Positions 1-12,155 of a stretch of DNA of 64,000 nucleotides are shown here, piece after piece (the first letter of the stretch is position 1; every line of letters begins with the position of its first letter). A program made the translations under genes and the position numbers. Source of the DNA: Physella acuta (Eukaryota > Mollusca > Gastropoda > Physidae); contig NW_026733072.1 in the NCBI RefSeq assembly GCF_028476545.1, forward strand, positions 62,001 through 126,000, in the 5' to 3' direction. A model generated the notes under the pieces. The model had not been told where the DNA came from, ran no database searches, and saw only the letters and a program-made list of their open reading frames with translations.

Positions 1-406
1 GACGTCACACTCGTAGGGGGGATGTGGGGTCCGTAATTTTCTGATGGTGTGTGATGAGGGGAGGGGGGAGGGTGTCAGATGGTGTGAAGTCACACTTTTT
101 GCATAGTAGAAAAGCAGTAACAGAAAACGAATTTTAGCCTTTCGCGTTTTAGAAAACTTTTAAAATAAATTGTTAGAGAAACTGATTAAAATGCTCTACG
201 TTGACAGATTTCAGACACGATTTTTGAAAAATATCGATGTTTTAAGAAAAATTCAGCTACAATTTTGATGGGAGGGGGGGGGGGGGTTGTAGGCTGAGTG
301 TGACGTCGTTTTAGAAGGGCTGGCTTTTTGTAACGATATGTGACGGAGGGGATGGGGAGGTAAAAATCGTCAAAAAAGCCTGACGTTATTTATGGATGAC
401 CCCAAA
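1..406. mobile_element. Hairpin MITE family 1, copy cut by the window edge
   Basis: The right end reads as a TGACGT-TATTTATGGATGACCCC type terminus, and the interior has long G runs and a TGTGACGTC motif. The same terminus and interior recur near 8.6 kb, 11.6-11.97 kb and 35.5 kb. The left terminus lies outside the window. No coding capacity is visible. The superfamily is undetermined. Confidence 0.6.
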
Positions 407-2734
407 GACAATTAATAGCCCACAACAAAAACGACCTCGTCAAAATGACCACGACAAACTGGCTCGGCCAAAAGACCAAGTTCTCGAGTTTGGCTCTCGA
501 GATAATGCCTTCCGACATATGGGCTCACGATAAATTGCCACGGGCCATTTTGACGCCGCCCGCAGTTATTTGTCTCTTCTTTGTCCGTAATCAAGCAAGC
601 ATGCAACTCACTGCCGTCAGTAACAGGCCTACTTATCTTGTTATCTACTCTTTTGTTCTCCTCTTTTGTTATTAAATTTAGTAATCTTTTAATAACATTT
701 CAATGACTAATTTAACATGTAATTATATTTGAAAAATAGCGCGAAATTCTTATTTCAGGCTTGGGTCCCTGGGAGCTGGGCACGCCCTTGATTCACCCAG
801 TTCTAATGGGCGCCTGATAGTACTGAGGCCAGAGAAATATATATTTTAAATAAAAGCGTATATAAAATATTTTAGTAGATCTATTTATCAGAATTATAGG
901 CATACTTATAGATATATTTAATACCTATTTAGTGTAAGTTAAAAGTATGTGCATTAATGAATGACAAACAATAAAACATGGTTAATGGTTGACTTATTAC
1001 GGAAGTGAAGCGATCGTGTCGAGGGGGAGGCGCACCCTTCCCCACCAGTTATCTCCAGTGCTTCTTTTAGACATCTCTGAAATTAATTGACAGGGGTAAT
1101 TCATTTGGAGGTAATGCCATGGCAGGGGATAATTAACCGGAATTTACTCATAGGGCTCAAGCATAAAATATTGTAATTATGTTGTTTTCAAACAATTATA
1201 TTAGCCGAAATTAATAGTCTCAATCAGATAGACCAACATGCAACCAGTCACTCCCTCCCCCAAAGTAGCTTTTGAATAATCTTCTAAGTTGATCCGTTTG
1301 TCTTTCAATAATAATTTATTTGGATTTGTGTTGGCCGTTCCGAAGTATAAAAATGTACAAATTGACATCTACGAAAGAGCAAAAAAGTCAAATTTAATGT
1401 ACTTTCAGACGTGACTTATGCGTAGATGGATGTAGTATCGTGTTACTCATATAACATTAATATATATATATAGAGGCTGCAAATTTTACGAATAATTAAT
1501 GAACTCATTCGATGTATAAAGATCTCGAACTATACGTTTGAAAACTTAAATCACTAGGCCTACTGCCGGCAATAATTTACGGAACCATAGAGACATGATA
1601 AAGTTGCTCTCAACAAAAAAAGATCGGTTTCCGCTTTGCAAAATTTGGGTCTATGTTTAGTGTTTGTGTAGAAATGATTCTTATTAAAATGAAAAATACA
1701 ATTTTCTAGGCTTTACTGCCAGATATTTATATTAAGCATAGAATATAATGTGTTAACTACTATTCTGATGCAAGTAACTTGAGAATACAGAAGGCATCAG
1801 CATTGGAAATGCAAATTTAAGTTAGTTAAAGTTAGATATCCATTTTTCAACAAACTGAACAACAGCAGATCTGTGAGGCTGAACCAATTTTCAAATTTTG
1901 AATTACTAGGAATTAGTAAACTATAAATTCTCTGTAGACCTAGATCTTGTAATCTCAAGTCTCAAGCCTAATTAAAATAAGAGTAAATTATTTGTATTAG
2001 TCTGTATAAAAGTCGTTATGCTCAACTAAAGACAGTGGCTGAAAGTAGCAGTAGTCAGCCTGTTTTTACTGGTCTGGGCAGTGTTCTCGTCATAATTATT
2101 TCATATTAAGCTAATTATTAAAATATTCGAGCCTGTGATCTTTAAAGAAAATAACATTTATTATAGCCTATTATTTTGGCTGTTAAAATTAGACCAAGGC
2201 GCAGATTAGCCTACCTTTTTGCTTTACATTTAATAAATTCGCCCTAATCTTAAGTAAACTGCTGTAGGCTTAAATTACTATATTTTAATTGGCATAGACT
2301 GAAAAAAGTGTTATACTGTGTGTATGCCAATATATAAAACAACCTCAGGATACTTTTTCTGTTATGAATGATGAAAGAAGTAGGCCCATTTCTGAGGATG
2401 CAATATCATTTCTAATACAACATTTTTTAAGTGATATTTATTTGGACAAATTTTAAAAATGTTAGGACTTTGTTGGACTCCAAATGCTGTGCAAGGCATG
2501 CAGAAAATGGTAAATAAATTAAAATAGCGTAAAAAGAGTTCAATTATGAATATATTTAATGAAGTCAGAAACCATTCTTACTTTTGCTTGAACAATTCAC
2601 AAAACTTTCTGGCATGTAATTTCATCAAAACTGTAACAGCTAATTAATATGATTGCAAAAACAAAATGGTGACTATTAATTTGGCAGGCTACTTTAACAA
2701 TAATTTCTAATTTTGCAAATTCATGTTCCCTCAG
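407..2734. other. Upstream region of zinc-finger gene A, no gene seen
   Basis: AT-rich sequence with no convincing coding region. Gene A's first coding exon is preceded by a splice acceptor at 2731-2734 (TCCCTCAG), so a non-coding first exon and the promoter should lie in this stretch. I could not place them. Confidence 0.4.
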
Positions 2735-2743
2735 GCTAGTACT

Positions 2744-4800
2744 ATGCCATCGAATCCAGAGCAGCTTCTTGGTGCAATACTTGTGAGAAAAGATATCTTT
2801 CATCGCTTTGAAACTACAATGCATGATACATGTTTAGATGCAAATAATCTACTTGAATATCTTTTTTCACTGTACAACAGGTAATAGAATTTACCTATTT
2901 TAATTATGATATATCAGTAGTAGTAATATAATATTTAAAAAATTTAGGTTTCTCCACTTTGTAAAGTGTATTAACTTCACAGAGAATCAAGTTCTATAGG
3001 TCTTATTATTAATGGATGTTTACAGTGAACAACATTATAATTATCTTAAAAAAAACTCTATTATTTTTTAGTTAATTAGTTGTTTTGTTCTGTCGTTCCA
3101 TTATTACATTTTTTATTGACACATTTATTAATACTAAGATATTTTAAAATCATAGATAAAAAGCCTATTACAAAAAAAAAATTAACCTAAATAATTATTT
3201 AATTCATTCTGAAAATATTTTCAGCACGGCTGCACCTGCAGAAAGAGAAAATTTCCCATCTACACAGAATATAGGATTTATGCGCAGGGATACCAATCAC
3301 AATAGGAAATCTTCAGGGAGAGGCCATCACATATTCAATCAACAAGGAAACATTGTTAATAACCAACATTTGCAACCAGGCATACAAGCAAGACTTGGTG
3401 AATCACCTAGAGGTCTACAGAGTATGCCTGATGGATTCAGAAAAAAGCCTAAGATGGAACAGCACAATTTCCAGGCAAATTTAGCATACAATACACAGCA
3501 TCAGGAATATAATCAGAATACTGCTATACGACCACATGACACGCCAGTTTTCCCTGGTTCTGGTAATAAAAATATCAACGCAGGAGTAAAAATGGAGTTA
3601 TCTACTGATGGAGATCCGCGGCACACTCAGTCGTCATCCCCTCTACCGCCTTTTAGTCAGATTCGTCGTCAGGGTAGCAGACCATACAGCCCTGGTTCTG
3701 CTCCTTTCCCTGACAACTTGGCAACTCCACCGCATGATGATGGGCGGCATAACGTGCCACATGATTCCAGTGGGGATATCAAATCAGAAATAGAGGGTGC
3801 ATTGCACAGAACAAATGAAGTGCCCCAACCAGCTAAAGTGGCTCATAGTCAGATAAAACATGCCAAGAAACATAAAGGTTAGTTATCTTGTATTTAAAAA
3901 AGCATATAGTGTATAAATACAATACTAGATGCAAGCTGAACAGAATTATCTTAAATTTAAATTAAATCTGCAACCTTTCCAAATCCCATTTCCAATATCC
4001 ATTGCTTTATGACCCCCTGTCATCATCACCTCTATGTATAGCACCCTCTCTCTCCCTCTTCAGTATTTCTCACTCACCTTCTCTGTTCAGTGAAATTCAT
4101 TAAAAGTGTGTTGAATAGGAAAGTAAAAAAAAAAAGTGCACCCAGAATATTGCATTTGTTAAATTTTAAGATCCAATTGTAATTTTCATGGCAGGGAAAG
4201 TTTGAATTAATTTGAATATTTTCCATGAATATTGCAAAACATACACAAAGTCATTGTTGACAAACATAAGATGTTTTATTAAAACGTTCATAATAGAAAT
4301 AATAAGAAAATTAATAATGAGACCTGCAACTTACCCAGTCACATTTCTTCATCCAAACTTTAGCCTCTCTTCTACAAGATAACAACAACAGTGGAGAGCG
4401 TGCAGGCAGGAAGAAACGATCTCACCAGTGTTTTTGTGGAGCTTTGTTTACAAGAGCTGACAACTTAAAAAGACACATCAGAAAATGCCATGAGGAAAAG
4501 CTTGAAAAATTAAACAATGCTCCCATAGATTTTGAGGTAGACACCGGTGGTCCCCCTTTGACTGAATTCCCAACTGTGTTCCCGGGGGCAGGGCAAGAAG
4601 CTGTGAACTCATCACAGCAGCAGGCAGAGAACCATGATCAGCAACAGCAGCAGCAACAACAGCAACAAGAACAACAACACCCACCCCAGCAGGCTGAAGA
4701 GACGTTGAAGCCTGGAATGAAATGGTTATGTTTTTGTGGGGAAAGTTTTGAAGACCATCGACAGTTAGTTGAACACACCAGAACACATGATAACACATAA
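2744..4800 (+). CDS. Zinc-finger gene A (three coding exons, 403 aa)
   Basis: Coding exons are 2744-2880, 3225-3877 and 4379-4800. Each boundary has AG acceptors and GT donors, and the phases (2, then 1) join to one frame of 1212 nt ending in TAA. Residues 1-45 carry a motif (GAILVRKD, then LDANNLLEYLFSLYN) shared with gene B at 18.4 kb. Exon 2 is a low-complexity Asn/His/Pro/Ser-rich linker ending in a basic KKHKG patch. Exon 3 has two zinc-finger-like units (about residues 279-298 and 380-400), both with C-X1-C instead of C-X2-C, followed by X12-H-X3/4-H. A polyglutamine tract lies between them. The likely role is a nuclear DNA- or RNA-binding regulator. That comes from the fingers alone; no orthologue is recognised. 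Start choice: first ATG after the acceptor, at the same position as in the paralogue. The donor of exon 2 (phase 1) also fits the acceptor at 12048. Confidence 0.8.
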
Positions 4801-5887
4801 AGTTGTAGGATTATGTTTTCAGATCTATCACTTTTTAAAAATCATTAACGGTAAATAGACTGTAGCAGCTAACTACGAATTATGTTCTAAAATTATGTTA
4901 ACTAAAAGCTTATCCAAAAATCTTTAACAGTTTTTAAGAAAAATAACTAAAGGGGCCAGAGAAACTTGTAAAAATTGTTTATTTTAAAGATTTTTTTGAC
5001 TTTGTACATTATTGAAAATATTGTTTAACTTTTGAATTGTTTTACAATAGTTTTGTTTTACAGCTGTGTTGTTTTACAGATAAATCCTTCTAAGTATTGG
5101 CAAAATATAAAATTTTATGCACTCTTATTTTATATATGATCTAAGCTATCTTACACATACAATATTGATTACTTCCAATGTAGTTAAGTAGATTATTACT
5201 TAGAAATAATTGTAATACATCTTCTATGAATGGCACAAATATTCATTGTTTTACTATGCATTTTAAAGTAATTAACATGTAAAATAGTTTTAGTACTTGC
5301 TTTGAAGAACTGATGTTCACTACAGTAGTTCATATTGTTTACATATTATATCTGTATCACATCATAATCGCTGCTATCAATGTCATTTTTAATCTCACTA
5401 CCTTGTTATATTTTAGTATTTCTATCAACTAAGTAGTTACATGTCTATATTAGTGAAGACACTCGACCAAGGCCCTCACGGTCTCTAAGCCAGGTATATT
5501 ATTTGCATCTCTTGTTGTTATCCAAGCAGCTTTGTTAATAACTGGAATAGCACTGTTATATGTTTGTTGTTATAGATAGTAGTATCATATAGAGTGGTCC
5601 TCACTTTGTCATTCATTAGTTGTAAAAGTTGTGATGTAACTGGGTTTATGATGAAAGACTTAATACACTCTAAAACATTTACTGGAAACAACCTTTTTTT
5701 AGATGAAAAATTTTGAAAATTTTATAATCAAAATGGTGACATTTTTTTAGCTACGGTAACGTGTGTTTAAAAACAAAAGAAGGGCAACTAGCTTTCCTAA
5801 ACTAACTAAAAACTTAATGACAAATTATTGTCTTAATGATTTTAGCATCATTTATCATTGAAGTGTGAATAACATTTCAATTCATAG
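4801..5887. other. 3' flank of gene A
   Basis: AT-rich non-coding sequence after the gene A stop codon, presumably its 3' UTR in part. No other gene is visible. I could not settle which polyadenylation signal is used. Confidence 0.4.
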
Positions 5888-6104
5888 TAAAGTAAAGTAA
5901 ATTTGCCTTTAAAACCTGACGGTCTACGGGGCAAGTGAAGTTCACTTGTTTCTGTGACCTCAGCATATGAAGGGATAGTGTGGTCAGCACTATGCCCAGC
6001 CGCCTTTACTTACCCTAACGTGAGTTAGGTACCCATCAGAGCTGGGTGGACTCAGGGACGGTCTACAGACTTGAACCCGGATTCGAACTCGAGACTTATG
6101 TCAG
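5888..6104 (-). mobile_element. tRNA-derived SINE, family 1
   Basis: Reading the minus strand, a B-box-like GAGTTCGAATCCGGGTTC is followed by a tail (GGACTCCACCCAGCTC type, then GCTGGGCATAGTGCTGACCA, then CAGATGAACT type). The same tail is found at 14.9, 21.5, 26.8 and 43.4 kb. It is a SINE, not a tRNA gene, because the head lacks a full cloverleaf and the tail is shared by all copies. Confidence 0.75.
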
Positions 6105-7738
6105 TTCATAGGACAAGGACTAAAATTCAGATAATTAACACTGTAAAAATAAAATCTTGAAATGAACTAGGCTTGATATTGTAAATTATTATTATTTTTT
6201 TTTAAAGTACCAGTGTATTACTACTTGAGAGTTGTATGGTTGGAGTAGTACCTTTATGGCTCGTAGATCACTGCCTGTATCTGAAGTTTATCTTCTTGTT
6301 GAAGTGTTTCATTAGATCTGATAGAGATCTCAAGACTTTCTTTTTACTAAAGCAAACTTGTTCTCCTTTGTGTGATATCAATTGAAATATACATATTTAG
6401 CAATAGCTATCTGTTTCTCTCAATTTTTGAGACTTTTTCTGTACAAAATTTATCGTCCATTTATAATTTCTCTTACAGAGGTCTTGGTGTAGTTTTTTTA
6501 ATGCAAATATACATTTGTATTTGAGCACTGTTTTCTTTAAAGAACTTTTTAAAAAAGTAACTGGTTGTAAAATCACTAAGTGATAATTCTTAGTTCTGTT
6601 TGATGCCATTTTCACATATGAACCCAGTGTAACAACAGCAAATGCACATTTGTTTTTCTATATCTCTATCAGAAACTAGAGTGATAATACTCATATAAAT
6701 GAGCCAGCTATTTTAATCAGCTGGGTCATGTTGCTTGCTGTCCACACAATTATTACTTATGGTGTGGCCACAACAATTGTGAAAAAAGAAATCTCTAAAA
6801 GTATGTTAGTTTCAATACTGTAAAACTTTCCTGCATTTTTGACCCAGAAATGCTTTAGTAATATTTCTAATCTATACCTGATAAACTCAATGCCTAATGT
6901 CATTGCTGTACTGTGAATAATTAATTTTTTAAACTAATTGATTGGTTGGATTACATATGCATGTTTGTTTACACAGTGATAATGCAAGCCAATGTGGTAC
7001 AAGCCATTGTGGTACATTTTCTTACATGTTTACAATTAATTTTAAATAGTAAACCTGTTTATTGGGTAGTTATCGGCATTCAGTTTTCTATCCTTACTTG
7101 TGTTTATCGAATGTAAGTAACCCTTTCAAATATGTGTTATTAATTTTTTTTTTTAAATTTTAGAATGTTTTGGTAACATGAGAATTATGCAATGCAATGT
7201 CAAGCCTCCACGATAAGAGGTTATGATGTACTTCTTTCATTATGGCTGCCTTAGACATTCATTTAATTAGTCCCAAGCAAGTACCTTCTCATATATTGCT
7301 TTAAAAAATTATGTATGGGTGGTGTTCTCTTCCAACCTAGCAGTAAGGAATGCAAACCACAGTGACAGTTAAAAAAAACTGCTTATTTTTTTATGTTCCA
7401 CCGGTGTATTTTAACTTTCAACTGTCATATTGTTGAGATATGCTAAAACTGTGTTGAATAATCTCATTTAATAATTTCCTGATATTTTAAGAATATTTAA
7501 TTATTGACTTTATTTTATAAGATTTGCTTTTTTGTAAAAGTCCCAGCTTTAATACTTTAAATATGCAATTTTTGTTTTTTAATTTTATGTTTGGTTAAGA
7601 CGCAAAGACAGCATAATGATTGGGTAGATTTATTTAAGAATTATTTTGTAAATGGTGGATTGAAACAAATAGATTAGTTAATGTTATTTGATAAAACAAT
7701 TTAATGCACTTCCTCATTTTGTAAACTTGATGTTTAAC
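6105..7738. other. Intergenic, nothing recognised
   Basis: AT-rich sequence without splice-flanked coding segments, RNA genes or clear repeats on either strand. Confidence 0.4.
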
Positions 7739-7916
7739 AGTGACGTCACTTGGTCAGGGGCCACAATTTTGCATTTTCAGTTCAGTGTCACCACTACCCT
7801 TCTATTATTTTTGTCATCCTAACTGGATAAATCATTGTTGAGACAGTTAATTTTACAAATGGTGTCACCCGCTGCTAACAGCACCCTCTACCCCCTGCTT
7901 GTGGCGCCACTTAGTT
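7739..7916. mobile_element. Old hAT-like MITE relic
   Basis: Begins with CAGTGACGTCACTTGG and ends near GTGGCGCCACTTAG, imperfect inverted termini. The interior GGTGTCACCC motif resembles, in reverse, the interior of the better-defined element at 38634-38887. No target duplication could be assigned. Confidence 0.35.
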
Positions 7917-8644
7917 AAAAACAGCTTTTTTTATTGTTACAGTTATTATAAAACAAATATCACAAACATAAATCATTAAGTAATATTATCTTGCTATCAG
8001 GCACTTATATATTTTAACTTCATTCATTTTATTTTAAACAATGGAACTATTACTAGAAAATTTCACTTATTCCTTCTATACAAATATATACTGATCTTGC
8101 ATCAGTTATAAGTGTTCTCTCATAAACAATAAGTATCTGTATTATAATTTTGTAGTGCTTTAAAATGTATGCTTTTTAGGGTTCATTTGTTACTTCATAA
8201 CTAACCCCTTAAATAGTGTATTATAGGTCTTGAATGTAAATAATGTACAAATAATTTCAATTTTAAATATCGCATGGAATTTATTAACATGATTTGCTGA
8301 TAATAAAGTACTGTACTCATGCATTTTTATAGCAGTGTTGTTGGCTTTATTAAGAACTTGTTGCGCTGGTGGCAAACATTGATCAAGCTTTACACACACA
8401 TGGCTGTTAAGGCATAGAGTTGTGCCCATAAGGCCCCCATGAGCTTAGGAAACATATCCATATCAATCAAATAAACATAACTCACTTTAGTTTTTACTTC
8501 AGCACCCACTGCTTTGTTTTTAATCAATAAAAGCTTGCAAGCTCAAGGTCATCAGAATGTAAATTTCATTAATAAAATGTAGGGAAAGTGGGAGGGGGAC
8601 AACAATATTGTTCAAGGCTTGGATAGGGGAGATAATATTGATGC

Positions 8645-8992
8645 TTAGGGATCATCTATAAATGATTTCACAAAGCTATCATCAGGATGGGGAGATGAAG
8701 GGTTCTGTCTTCTGTGACAATGTGGTGTTACACAGTATAAGGCATTTAGATACACACACACACAGGTAATGATAATGAAGAATATTTAAATTCTGATTAT
8801 TCTTGAGGGTATGGGTGGTGGGCAAAGAATGGTGGGTTTTGATCTCTTTGGTGTCAATTACGAAAATAGTTTTAGAGAGGGTGGCTTTTGGATTTGGCTA
8901 GTATGATGTCAAATTGACAGTATAGAGTACTATAGTATAGTAAAAAGAGGTAATCATGTTCTTTTCGAACCTTTACGTGACGTCATTTATGG
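8645..8992. mobile_element. Hairpin MITE family 1, degenerate copy
   Basis: Left end TAGGGATCATCTATAAATGA and right end TGACGTCATTTATGGTCA are inverted versions of each other and of the termini at 11.6-11.97 kb. The interior is diverged, so this is an older copy. Confidence 0.5.
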
Positions 8993-9852
8993 TCAAAAGA
9001 TCTCGGAAAAATGGTTTTCGGATTTCCTTCTTACGTAAATATACAATGAGGACATTTTATTAATACACATTTTAATATTTGAAATTGCATTTAAATAGAT
9101 TGCAAATAATAGTGTGAATGAGTACAATGCCATGTAGGCCTACCGTGCTGTGGTACTACTCATGGCGGGGGTTGGGGGGGGGTCAGTCGGAAGCACTTAA
9201 AAAAATGGGAACAATATAAACTACTCTAATCTGAATTTAAGAAGAGACATTAGCTTTTAATTTTACTTTTAGATTTTACTTTTATATTTTGAATGTTTTG
9301 AGCCTATAATTTTTAAAAATTTAATTAAAAAAGTTTAAATAAATGGACAGCGAAAAGGCTCATTGTGTAAAAAGGGGCATAACTTTCATGTTTATACAGA
9401 TAGCAAATGATAGTGAATACCCCATGAAAATAATCGCGGAAATGGCTGAAAGATGTAAAATATAAACAAGGTCAGCTTATGTATAAATGTTAAAATTACA
9501 TTTCTTTAAGTTATATAAATAATATATGTTGTGTTACTGTAGTTGTTATCAACAATAAATTTAAACTTTACGATAGAGTTAGTTGGTTCAGTCATTAGTG
9601 CGTGTGTTCCGACCTAATCTCAATACTCAATAAATTAATTTTAAAAGGCGGCCAATGATTTTTTTATGAACTGAAATTGAACTGACATACACGCCATACG
9701 ACAGTTAGTTAGAATAGTTAGGCTAATAGATAGATCTAGATCTAGATCTAGTAGTAACTAAGCTAGATCTAGTAGTCTATATATTCTATATTCGTTCTAA
9801 GTTCTAGATCTAGATCTAGTTTGGCGTACTCAGCCGCATTTTTTGTAAAGCT
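8993..9852. other. Intergenic, with TAGATC hexamer tract
   Basis: Mostly AT-rich sequence. From about 9725 to 9822 the palindromic hexamer AGATCT recurs as CTAGATCTAGATCTAG runs, a motif also frequent near 16.4-16.8 kb. No gene is visible. Confidence 0.5.
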
Positions 9853-9860
9853 GGTTTTTC

Positions 9861-11160
9861 GGTAATCTATCGTTCGTTTTGGGTACGTAAAATCGCCCGC
9901 GGCTATTAATGTACGAAACCGTTACCTCATTGTCAAGGCTTTAATAAAAGTACTAGATCTATATTGTGATATGTTTGTGTCAAATATTAGGCCCCTATAG
10001 ATAAATGAATACTAAACCTAAATCGATGGCTAAATATATCAATATATATATAGGCCAGAAATTAACTTTAAACAGCAGTGTCTGCGAGCAAGATTTGCTA
10101 TATATATTGTTACGACCACCTGGTGTTTGACCTGGGCTGACCCGTATGTTGGGGTAGCGATCTCACGCTCATCCATCAACATGGCGGTGGTTAGAGACTG
10201 ACCAGTGCTGGCAGTGAGAACCTTTGGGCCGTGACGGCCACACCGGATTGGGTACCACGCTGTGGGCGGTGCATACCTGGTGTCTTGGGGTCCTAGCCAT
10301 TAACGTGGCCAAGAACTCGTGATTTACGGCTGGGAAAACCTTCCAGATCGCACAGGGCCGAGTGGACGGTCATGGACGGATCTGACCTGGGGTCAGCTAT
10401 AATTAAAATCGTTCCCACGGTGAAGAACAGGGGGACGAGTACTTTAGGAGGGTAGACGGACTCGACACTCGGGACACACACACGGAGACGGACGGACGTC
10501 TCGGATAGCTAGGTCTAGAGGAGACAGACATGGGTCGTCTCTTCGAGCTAGTGGAAAGCCACGACATGTATTAGACTTAGGCTAGGCTTGACAGTTAGGG
10601 ACAAGTAGGGCAGTCGAATTAAGGACTATAGTTGTTGTAGATAGTTGTGTATTTTTCTTCTTGTGTTCCATGTGGTGGCGGGTTAATGTTAGATGTTGTA
10701 TTTTGTGGCGAATAAATAGAGATTACTGAAGTTGGCTTTTATTTATTTTTATTTTCTTCTTCTTGTTTACGATCCCCTGACTAGTTCGAAAGGATTAGAG
10801 AAGGGGGTACGTAACAATATAAATTAATATTATAAACAGCAGCCATTTGTAAAATAGAGTGACTTCCCCCTGAATCTCGCGCTATAAGTTTATAAAAATA
10901 AAACTTAAACAAGATGGCTGCTATAGTAAATGAGCATGGTTGCATCTGTTGGAAACATCGCTAGTCTTCATTTATTACTGAAAAGTTTTAATTCAATTGT
11001 TTAAAAACAGGTACATAAATGAAACAAGGAAACATTTTTGTATTTTAAAAAAACATAAATCCTCCTCAAAATGTGAAATAATTATTAAAATTTAAGGAGT
11101 CACCTGTTTTTCACATTTCAAGTCGCGGGCGATTTTACGTACCCAAAATGATAGATTACC
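9861..11160. mobile_element. Non-autonomous DNA transposon with 8-bp target duplication, interrupted by a solo LTR
   Basis: Terminal inverted repeats of about 40 bp start GGTAATCTATC on the left (9861-9901) and end GATAGATTACC on the right (11124-11160). They share TTTTGGGTACGTAAAATCGC and differ by a 4-bp indel. The 8-bp direct repeat GGTTTTTC flanks both ends exactly (9853-9860 and 11161-11168). Without the nested LTR the element is about 590 bp and has no coding region. The 8-bp duplication fits several cut-and-paste superfamilies; I cannot choose one. Confidence 0.75.
10108..10816 (+). mobile_element. Solo LTR, probably Ty3/Gypsy-type fossil
   Basis: A 709-bp segment starts TGTTACG and ends CGTAACA, the short perfect inverted termini typical of LTRs. 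Flanking ATAT on both sides may be the target duplication. An AATAAA lies near the 3' end, as expected for an LTR read on the plus strand. The segment is higher in GC than its surroundings. No internal region or second LTR is present, so it is the usual relic of LTR-LTR recombination. It sits inside the DNA element at 9861-11160 and is younger than it. Confidence 0.75.
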
Positions 11161-11584
11161 GGTTTTTCTTTGGTTTCGGCTTTTATTATTAGACTATTAG
11201 ATTTATTATTAGAAGTACAGTTTTAGTACAGAGTCACAGACTCAGTCATCACAGACTCAAAAGTCAAAAGAAGACACAGAGTGATGAGAGTGACTGAGAC
11301 AAACAATAGACTGAAAAGACAACTGAGAAATTGATTGGTAGACCCCATTTTTAAACTTACAGTAAAACAATAAAATATTATCATATGTTTATATGTTTTC
11401 ATTTCCCTGGTTTCACAACTAGATCTAGTTAACTTAAAATCATGTACTGGTAGTGGAAAATGCAATACTGAAGACCGAAGTAATGACTCAGCTTCAATAA
11501 AAACCCAGAAATCAGTCAAAAAAAAAACCCAAAAAATGTGCAGTGATTATGTTGAGTTTATTTTGGTTTTAAAAAGGCCTTTAT

Positions 11585-11965
11585 AGGTCGTCCATAAATG
11601 ACGTCATACTCGTAGTGGGGAGGGGGGGGGGGGGGGGGTTCAGATGGTGTGACGTTACACTTTTGCATTATCAAAGAGCAATGTTAGAAAACGAATTTTA
11701 GACGTTTTGCGTTTTAGATAACTGTTTTAATAGGTTGTAATAGGAATTGATTAAAATACTCATTTTGACAGAGTTGAGACAAGATTTTGGAAAAATATAG
11801 ATGTTTAAAAAAAAATTCAACTGCAATTTTGAGGGGGGTTGTAGGCTGAGGTGTGACGTCATTTTAGGGGGGGGTCTGGCTTTTTGGGACGTGTGACGGA
11901 GGGGAGGGGGGGGGGATGTAAAAATCATCAAAAAAAGCGTGATGTCATTTATGGATGACCCCTAA
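11585..11965. mobile_element. Hairpin MITE family 1, best-preserved copy
   Basis: Left terminus GGTCGTCCATAAATGACGTC and right terminus GATGTCATTTATGGATGACC are inverted repeats. The interior has G-homopolymer runs and TGTGACGTC motifs matching the copy at 1-406. It lies just 5' of the acceptor of the 12-kb gene. No coding capacity. Confidence 0.7.
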
Positions 11966-12155
11966 GTGTTTGCAATAAAAATTATAAAAGTATATAAATT
12001 ATGTTTTATGAATTATTTTAATTTTGTTTTAATCTTTCAATTTTTCAGAAAAAATAGCAAGAACAATACCACAAGAATGTTCCACCCACAGTTCCCAAAT
12101 TTATCAACCTGGATTTAAAAGGTCATTGTTATGTTTGATCTGCTTAGTAAAAAAG

